A program made the position numbers and the translations under genes. This document shows, piece after piece, positions 58,957 through 64,000 of a stretch of DNA of 64,000 nt. The stretch is taken from the NCBI RefSeq assembly GCF_039595935.1, contig NZ_JBCNKR010000006.1:930001-994000 (forward strand), read 5' to 3'. Source of the stretch: Flavobacterium sp. GTDB taxonomy: Bacteria > Bacteroidota > Bacteroidia > Flavobacteriales > Flavobacteriaceae. How positions within the stretch are numbered: position 1 is the stretch's first letter; each line of letters starts with the position of its first letter. The notes under the pieces were generated by a model that worked only from the letters and a program-made list of their open reading frames with translations, was not told where the DNA came from and ran no database searches.

Positions 58957-60165
58957 TTAAATATTTTGAGCCAGAATAAACCCGCTTGTCCAGGCATTCT
59001 GAAAATTAAATCCGCCAGTAATAGCGTCTATATTTACAATTTCACCAGCAAAATAAAGGTTTTCGTGAATTTTGCTTTCCATGGTTTTGAAATTGATTTC
59101 TTTTAAATCGATTCCGCCAGCCGTTACAAATTCTTCCTTGAAAGTACTTTTTCCGTTGACTTTAAATTCCGCTTTTGTGAGTTGCGAAGTCAGATTCTGT
59201 AATTGATTTTTAGATAAATCTGCCCATTTTGTTTCAGAATCAATTCCCGAAGCCAAAACCAAACTTTCCCACAAACGATTCGGAAAGTCAAAAGGAGATT
59301 TTTTTGAAACTGCTTTTTTAGCGTGTTCTTGCTTTAAATCTTTTAGGATTTTTTCGGCATCTTCGGTATCAACATCATTTAACCAATTTACAAAAATTGT
59401 AAACTGATAATTTTTATCATGCAGAATACGCGCGCCCCAAGCCGAAAGTTTTAAAATCGCTGGCCCACTCATTCCCCAATGTGTAATCAACAAAGGTCCT
59501 GTCGATTCTAGTTTGGTATCTTTTACATGAACAGTAATTTGTGCCGCAACGCCAGGTAATTCCTTAATTCTGGAGTCTTTGATGTTGAAAGTAAATAGGG
59601 AAGGGACGGGACTTACAATAGCATGTCCATGTTCCTGAAGCATTTCCCAGATTTTTGGATTGCTTCCCGTTGCCATTACTAATTTTTCGGTAGCGTAATT
59701 ATCGGTTTGAGTATCAATTTTCCAGTGATTTTCTTTTTTGAAAATCGACTGAACGCTTTGTCCAGTCAGCACTTTTATGCCTAGTTTTTCAGTTGCTTTA
59801 AGGAAACAGTCAATAATAGTTTGAGACGAATTGGAAACAGGAAACATTCTTCCGTCTTCTTCAATTTTTAATTCGACGCCATGTTTTTCAAACCATTCGA
59901 TAGTATCTCCAGAACAAAACTGATGAAATGGACCTCGAAGTTCTTTTTCGCCGCGAGGATAAAATTTTACTAATTCGTTGGGTTCAAAACAAGCGTGCGT
60001 AACATTGCATCGTCCGCCGCCAGAAACGCGCACTTTAGAAAGTACTTCTTTTCCTCTTTCTAAAATGGCGATTTTCAGTTTCGGATTTTTCTCTGCAATA
60101 TTAATTGCGGTAAAAAAACCTGCAGCGCCTCCGCCAACGATGATTATGTCGAAATTTTTGATCAT
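58957..60165 (-). CDS. HI0933/BaiN-type NAD(P)/FAD oxidoreductase
   Basis: A 402-residue flavoprotein of the HI0933 (BaiN/YhiN) family. The dinucleotide loop is DIIIVGGGAAGFFTAINIAEKNP near residue 6, then LERGKEVLSKVRVSGGGRCNVTHACFEP (K-SGGGRCN), VMATGSNPKIWEMLQEHG (ATGG-type) and, at the C-terminus, FVTAGGIDLKEINFKTMESK, LYFAGEIVNIDAITGGFNFQNAWTSGF. These are the family marks in order. Reactions are poorly known; relatives include flavin-linked reductases and tRNA or bile-acid enzymes. Head of the four-gene unit. Confidence 0.94.
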   Translation of the reverse strand: MIKNFDIIIVGGGAAGFFTAINIAEKNPKLKIAILERGKEVLSKVRVSGGGRCNVTHACFEPNELVKFYPRGEKELRGPFHQFCSGDTIEWFEKHGVELKIEEDGRMFPVSNSSQTIIDCFLKATEKLGIKVLTGQSVQSIFKKENHWKIDTQTDNYATEKLVMATGSNPKIWEMLQEHGHAIVSPVPSLFTFNIKDSRIKELPGVAAQITVHVKDTKLESTGPLLITHWGMSGPAILKLSAWGARILHDKNYQFTIFVNWLNDVDTEDAEKILKDLKQEHAKKAVSKKSPFDFPNRLWESLVLASGIDSETKWADLSKNQLQNLTSQLTKAEFKVNGKSTFKEEFVTAGGIDLKEINFKTMESKIHENLYFAGEIVNIDAITGGFNFQNAWTSGFILAQNI

Positions 60166-60242
60166 ATTTTTTTGTTAGCCACGAATTCACGAATTTTTTA
60201 TTGAATCCTGATGAACTTTGACAAAGTTTCTCGTAGCTGATT

Positions 60243-60920
60243 TTATATTTTGTCTGGATTATCTGAGATAATTCCGTTTACATTATAACTTTTTGCTTTT
60301 TGAATGTCTTCTTTTGTGTTTACTGTCCAAGGTAAAACCAGAAATCCTTTTTGCTGCATTTTTTGAACATTTTCAGCATTCAATAAATTAAAATCAGGAT
60401 TAATGGCTTTTGCTTTGATTTTTTCGGCGAAAGCCAGAGCGGTATCAAGGTTTTCTTCTGTTAAAACACCAATTGGAATATTTGGATTTAAATTCGATGT
60501 TTCCTCCAGCATATTCCAATCAAAACTTGAAATTATGAATTGATTGTAATTCCAGTCTTTTTTTGAAATATATTCTTCAATTAAGTTGACAACTTTCGGT
60601 GCAGTTCCTAAGCCTTTTAATTCGATATTGATCATGCATTTTTTGTCAACCAAATCAAAAACTTCGATTAAAGTTGGAATTTGATATTTTCCATCAATCA
60701 AAAATGATTTTAATTCTGCTAAAGTAAAAGTGTTTACTTCTCCTTTTCCGTTAGTGGTTCTATCGATGGTTTCGTCGTGAATTACGATTATATACCCATC
60801 AGCGCTCAAATGAACGTCGAGTTCAATTCCGTCTGAATTTAAATCTAAGGCTTTTTGGAAAGCTTGTAAAGTATTTTCAGGTTCATAGGCTTTGGCGCCT
60901 CGATGTGCAATTTTTAGCAT
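60243..60920 (-). CDS. Glycerophosphodiester phosphodiesterase
   Basis: A 225-residue GDPD-family phosphodiesterase with a TIM-barrel fold, cleaving glycerophosphodiesters to glycerol-3-phosphate and an alcohol. The catalytic part is KIAHRGAKAYEPENTLQAF (HR, and the E-N), GIELDVHLSADGYIIVIHDETIDRTTNGKG (ELDV and HD), then CMINIELKG (metal Glu). No signal peptide, so cytoplasmic UgpQ type rather than exported GlpQ. Single gene between the flavoprotein and amylase genes; a palindromic repeat precedes it. Confidence 0.95.
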   Translation of the reverse strand: MLKIAHRGAKAYEPENTLQAFQKALDLNSDGIELDVHLSADGYIIVIHDETIDRTTNGKGEVNTFTLAELKSFLIDGKYQIPTLIEVFDLVDKKCMINIELKGLGTAPKVVNLIEEYISKKDWNYNQFIISSFDWNMLEETSNLNPNIPIGVLTEENLDTALAFAEKIKAKAINPDFNLLNAENVQKMQQKGFLVLPWTVNTKEDIQKAKSYNVNGIISDNPDKI

Positions 60921-60937
60921 TTTGCAGTGTTTTTTCT

Positions 60938-61061
60938 AACCGCAAAGGTCGCAAAGTTTTACGCAAAGGGCACAAGTTTTTTTATTTATATTAAAAAGGT
61001 TCGCAAAGATTTTATAAACCTTTGCGAACCTTGCGATTTTCCCTTGCGACCTTTGCGGTTA
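60938..61061. repeat. Nested double palindrome AACCGCAAAGGTCGCAA
   Basis: Perfect 18-bp outer arms (60938-60955 / 61044-61061, TAACCGCAAAGGTCGCAA) enclose perfect 13-bp inner arms AAGGTTCGCAAAG (60996-61008) / CTTTGCGAACCTT (61020-61032). It separates the GDPD promoter region from the end of the amylase gene (61066). Confidence 0.9.
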
Positions 61062-61065
61062 AGTT

Positions 61066-62727
61066 TTAAATCTCTTCTAATAAAGCAATATCAAAATCAT
61101 TGTCGATAATCACTTTTCCATCAATAACTTCAACTTCCTCATTTGAGTAAGTATCTTTTAGTTTTATTCCGTTTGGGAAGATATCGCCAACAGGAAGTTC
61201 TTTTCTGCCCTTTGGTAAATCTACTCCCATAACAACTTTATCTATAAAAGCACCTTTGGTAAATATTCTAGAAAAAGTATAAGGATACGGATTAATTAGT
61301 TTGTGAACGCCCGCTCCAACTGCAGGATGATTTCTTCTAAATTGACCTAATTTCTGCCAATGCAAAAGTGTTTTCTGCGTTTCAGGATTGTTTTGAATAT
61401 CGTCCCAATTCATATTCGAACGTAAAGTGGCATCACCGTTTGTACCTTCAATTACTAAAGAACGATTCGATTCGTCGCCATAATAAACTTGAGACATTCC
61501 TGGAGAAAGCAATAGTTTATTGGCTGTTTCGATGCTTTTTGTTCTATTGGCATCAAAAGGCTGACCGTCGTCGTGAGAAGACATATAATTAAGGACCGAA
61601 TATCCTTTTAGATCATTATTTAAAGCATTCGAATATTTCGAAAATAAACCTTCATAATCGCTTTGAGCGGCATTCCATTTAAATTCAAAATTGATCATGC
61701 TGTTAAAACCGTTTTGGAAATAGTTCACTTTTCGATCACCAAAATCATAATCTTGTCCGCCGCTGATTCCGTAACCGTAAACTTCAGCGATTGTATAAAA
61801 TGGGTTTTGGTCTAAAACCTGCATCGGATGATGTTTTTTCCAAGTTTCAAAAGCGTATTCACATTCCTTTTTAAAGTCAGCCCAAACGCCTTCTTCGGTA
61901 TGTTTTACTGTATCGGCACGATAGCCGTCAATTCCGAATTCTACAATATAATCGGTAAGCCATTTTATAATGTAATATTTCGGACTTCTTGGATATCCAG
62001 TTCTTTTGAAGAATTCATCTAATGAAGCAATTTCTTTTTCATAACGACCTTCTTTTTTCCATTTTTCGATTAAAAAAGGAGGTAATTCTACATTTTGAGT
62101 GCTTTCGGTTTTCACGTCTGGAAGATTTTCTACCAAAGTACACATCGTTGTATTTTCAAACGATTTGTAATCACAAACTACACCAGTTCTAACCCAATCT
62201 GAAGGCCAAACAGGATCTTCGGGAGTGACTGGACCTGTGTGGTTTATTACGCCATCTAAAACTATTCTGATTCCTTTTTCGTGTGCTTTTTTTACCAGAC
62301 TTGCTAAGTCTTCTTTGGTCCCGAAATTAGGATCAAGAGCCGTCCAGTCTTTTGCCCAATAACCGTGAAAACCGTAACTCAATCCGGTTCCTTCATCAAC
62401 CCCATCGTGAATTTGTTCGACAATCGGCGTAAGCCAAATGGCATTGATTCCTAATTTCTCAAAATATCCTGATTCGATTTTTTTAGTGATTCCGATGATG
62501 TCTCCGCCTTCAAATCCGCGGAGTTTTCCGGGAGTCTTGGTTCGGTTAAAATTGACATCGTTTGAAGTGTCGCCGTTGTAAAAACGATCTGTAAGTAAAA
62601 AATAAACATTTGCTCCTTCCCAAACGAAAGGTGTTTTTGAAGTATTATTCATTGTAACTGATTTTGAGCCAGAACAACTCAATGTTAAGTATACTAAAGA
62701 TAAAAAAAGGAAAATGTATTTTTTCAT
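61066..62727 (-). CDS. GH13 alpha-amylase lipoprotein
   Basis: A 553-residue glycoside hydrolase family 13 amylase. The signal ends in the lipobox TLSCSGS (Cys18). The catalytic barrel shows the four conserved regions in order: region I GVINHTGPV, region II FGIDGYRADTVKH (nucleophile Asp), region III FYTIAEVYGYG (general acid Glu) and region IV LNYMSSHDDGQPF (stabilising Asp). AIWLTPIVEQIHDG and GFEGGDIIGI fit too. It lies directly downstream of a second GH13 gene (gap 279 bp with repeats), so both likely take part in starch or maltodextrin breakdown; the lipid anchor suggests outer-membrane SusG-like or periplasmic location. Confidence 0.95.
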   Translation of the reverse strand: MKKYIFLFLSLVYLTLSCSGSKSVTMNNTSKTPFVWEGANVYFLLTDRFYNGDTSNDVNFNRTKTPGKLRGFEGGDIIGITKKIESGYFEKLGINAIWLTPIVEQIHDGVDEGTGLSYGFHGYWAKDWTALDPNFGTKEDLASLVKKAHEKGIRIVLDGVINHTGPVTPEDPVWPSDWVRTGVVCDYKSFENTTMCTLVENLPDVKTESTQNVELPPFLIEKWKKEGRYEKEIASLDEFFKRTGYPRSPKYYIIKWLTDYIVEFGIDGYRADTVKHTEEGVWADFKKECEYAFETWKKHHPMQVLDQNPFYTIAEVYGYGISGGQDYDFGDRKVNYFQNGFNSMINFEFKWNAAQSDYEGLFSKYSNALNNDLKGYSVLNYMSSHDDGQPFDANRTKSIETANKLLLSPGMSQVYYGDESNRSLVIEGTNGDATLRSNMNWDDIQNNPETQKTLLHWQKLGQFRRNHPAVGAGVHKLINPYPYTFSRIFTKGAFIDKVVMGVDLPKGRKELPVGDIFPNGIKLKDTYSNEEVEVIDGKVIIDNDFDIALLEEI

Positions 62728-62765
62728 TTATTTCAAATTTAACGAAGATTTATAATAAAAAAGTT

Positions 62766-62840
62766 CCGCCACGAATTCACGAATTTCACAAATTTAAATA
62801 TGGATAATTAATTCGTGGAAATTTGTGAAATTCGTGGCGG
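62766..62840. repeat. CCGCCACGAATT palindrome
   Basis: The left part CCGCCACGAATTCACGAATT and the right part AATTTGTGAAATTCGTGGCGG are inverted repeats with a short insertion. The GCCACGAATTCACGAATTTT type also appears at 60175-60205 behind the flavoprotein gene. Confidence 0.85.
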
Positions 62841-62852
62841 ATAAACTTTGCG

Positions 62853-62874
62853 GAGACGCACTGCTGTGCGTCTC
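62853..62874. repeat. GAGACGCACTGCTGTGCGTCTC hairpin
   Basis: A perfect 9-bp stem (GAGACGCAC / GTGCGTCTC) with a 4-nt loop TGCT. Together with the flanks (ACTTTGCG.. and ..TACCATAC) it is a short GC-rich unit that stands out from the AT-rich surroundings. Confidence 0.85.
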
Positions 62875-62895
62875 TACCATACATATTGTTGAAAT

Positions 62896-62960
62896 TTTGC
62901 CACAGATTAAAAGATTAAAATGATTTTAAATCTGTGATAATCTATTAATCTGTGGCAAAA
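62896..62960. repeat. TTTTGCCACAGATTA palindrome
   Basis: Perfect 15-bp arms TTTTGCCACAGATTA (62896-62910) and TAATCTGTGGCAAAA (62946-62960). Behind it a 14-bp direct repeat TTGCGAACTTTGCG (62965 and 62987) follows. The whole gap 62728-63006 is thus four repeat units in a row. Confidence 0.9.
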
Positions 62961-63006
62961 AATATTGCGAACTTTGCGCTTGTCTTTGCGAACTTTGCGG
63001 TTAGGC

Positions 63007-64000
63007 CTATTCCAATTCTAAAACCAAAGCCGATTTTGGTTCTAAAGTAATTTCAGAAGCTAAATCAAATGTTTTTCCTGTAATAACATCTTTTCCTGAT
63101 TTAAAGCTTTTGATGCTTTCTTTAAAACGATTTGTTTTTACAACTTGCTCTTTTCCATTATTATTGAAAACAACCATAACCGTTTTAGTATCTGTATATC
63201 TAAAATACACATAAGTATTGTTTTCAGGAATATAATGCGTCATTTTTCCGAAATGAACCGCTTCATTTGTTTTTCTCCAGTTGAATAATTTTGAAGAGAA
63301 ATCAAAAAAAGCTGCTTGTTCTTTAGTTCTTCCTGCTGCCGTAAAAGCGTTGTTTTTATCGCCAGCCCATCCGCCTGGGAAATCCTGACGAATATCGGCA
63401 TCTCCGCCTTTTCCTTTATCACCGCCCATTCCGATTTCTGAACCGTAATAGATTTGCGGAATTCCACGAACAGTTGCCAATAAAGTCATTGCCAGTTTGT
63501 ATTTTGGTAAATCATATTTGAACTTATCGTTCATACGATCGGTGTCGTGATTTTCTGAAAAAACTAAAATGTTATTAGTGTTTGGATATAGAAAATCCAT
63601 TGCAAAATTGTTGTAGAATTTAATCAGTCCGTTGTCCCAGCTTGGTTCATTTTCGTTGAAAGTAGAAGTAATCTGACTTTGAAGCGTAAAATCCATTACA
63701 GTTGGAAGATTTGAATTGTAGTTTTCAATTGCACCAATTTTACTGTCTTTCTGCCAAAAAGCTAAATTCGCTTGATTGTGCATCCAGATTTCACCCACAA
63801 TATTAAAATTCGGATATTCATCTGTAATTGATTTTGCCCAATTTGCCATCGCAGTTTTATCTGAGTAATTATAAGTATCTACGCGGAAACCGTCAAGATT
63901 CGCAAATTCAATCCACCAAATAGCGTTTTGAGTTAAATATTTTTCAACAAGAGGATTTCTTAAATTCAAATCGGGCATTGAAGGTACAAACCAGCCGTCA
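63007..64000 (-). CDS. GH13 alpha-amylase, C-terminal part (cut by right edge)
   Basis: The last 331 codons of a second GH13 amylase; the N-terminal part with region I is beyond the window. Seen are the nucleophile region [14 protein letters not shown], the acid region [12 protein letters not shown] and region IV [15 protein letters not shown], followed by [42 protein letters not shown] (the typical YYGxExGM region) and a C-terminal beta domain ending [14 protein letters not shown]. The frame is open through to the right edge (DGWFVPS precedes the first Met), so the start lies outside. It is a different gene from its neighbour at 61066, not a duplicate copy. Confidence 0.94.
   Translation of the reverse strand, partial: [330 protein letters not shown]

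Noticed and set aside
1..64000. CRISPR array, prophage or insertion sequence
   Set aside because: No series of direct repeats with unique spacers, no cas genes, no integrase, transposase or phage structural gene was found; the repeats are all palindromic intergenic units.

Overview
The window looks like chromosome from a Flavobacterium-type member of the Bacteroidota. The evidence is low GC; AT-rich start regions without clear Shine-Dalgarno sites; promoters of the Bacteroidota form TTG-N18/19-TAnnTTTG; many short SCSS-type lipoproteins; two genes of a mevalonate pathway; ATP-type PEP carboxykinase; a TPR histidine kinase paired with a LytTR regulator; a TonB receptor beside a beta-propeller phytase; and two adjacent GH13 alpha-amylases. 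Most genes are housekeeping or cell-envelope functions.

Layout. 1-12.2 kb: an NTF2-like secreted protein (cut by the left edge), a repeat-bearing lipoprotein, an HPF-like ribosome factor, an HNH nuclease, an AsmA-like protein, thioredoxin, three tandem mini-lipoproteins (one broken), an agmatine-deiminase/PAD-type lipoprotein, a TPR histidine kinase with its LytTR regulator, and two lipoproteins. 12.2-17 kb: a frameshifted M1 aminopeptidase, a DUF58 protein, then two tRNA-Asp genes plus a decayed third copy around a GIY-YIG gene. 17-24.2 kb: AraC regulator with a TolC/HlyD/MFS efflux set, a HAD phosphatase and a frameshifted MA-type peptidase. 24.3-26.8 kb: a small accessory patch with an XRE regulator, short ORFs, an Abi_2/HEPN protein, an orphan small RNA candidate and tRNA-Leu. 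26.9-47 kb: M20 dipeptidase, TonB-C protein, saccharopine-dehydrogenase-like enzyme, DUF423, pckA, phytase with frameshifted TonB receptor, DUF4407, PH/SHOCT protein, MmcQ, DUF4260, GNAT, cyclase, HemW-like enzyme, lipoprotein, ruvC, LPG-synthase-like membrane protein and a glycosyltransferase. 47-64 kb: DUF456, DUF937-like, RluB-type synthase, UbiA, DUF502, mevalonate-pathway kinase and decarboxylase, TspO, TPR protein, MBL, Crp/Fnr, HAD, HI0933-type flavoprotein, GDPD and two alpha-amylases (the second cut by the right edge).

Three things stand out. First, a promoter with exact spacing at 26465-26494 drives a transcript of about 80 nt with no ORF, whose two hairpins (the second is the terminator) carry the same 7-nt loop ACTTGCT. 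Second, several families of palindromic repeats fill the intergenic gaps, and pieces of one superfamily (GAGCGAAGTCGAA-like) lie in frame inside mvaD, a cyclase gene and the HemW-like gene. Third, eight single-base indels, mostly in homopolymers, break seven otherwise normal genes. Clustering at homopolymers points to sequence error, but real decay cannot be excluded without reads.
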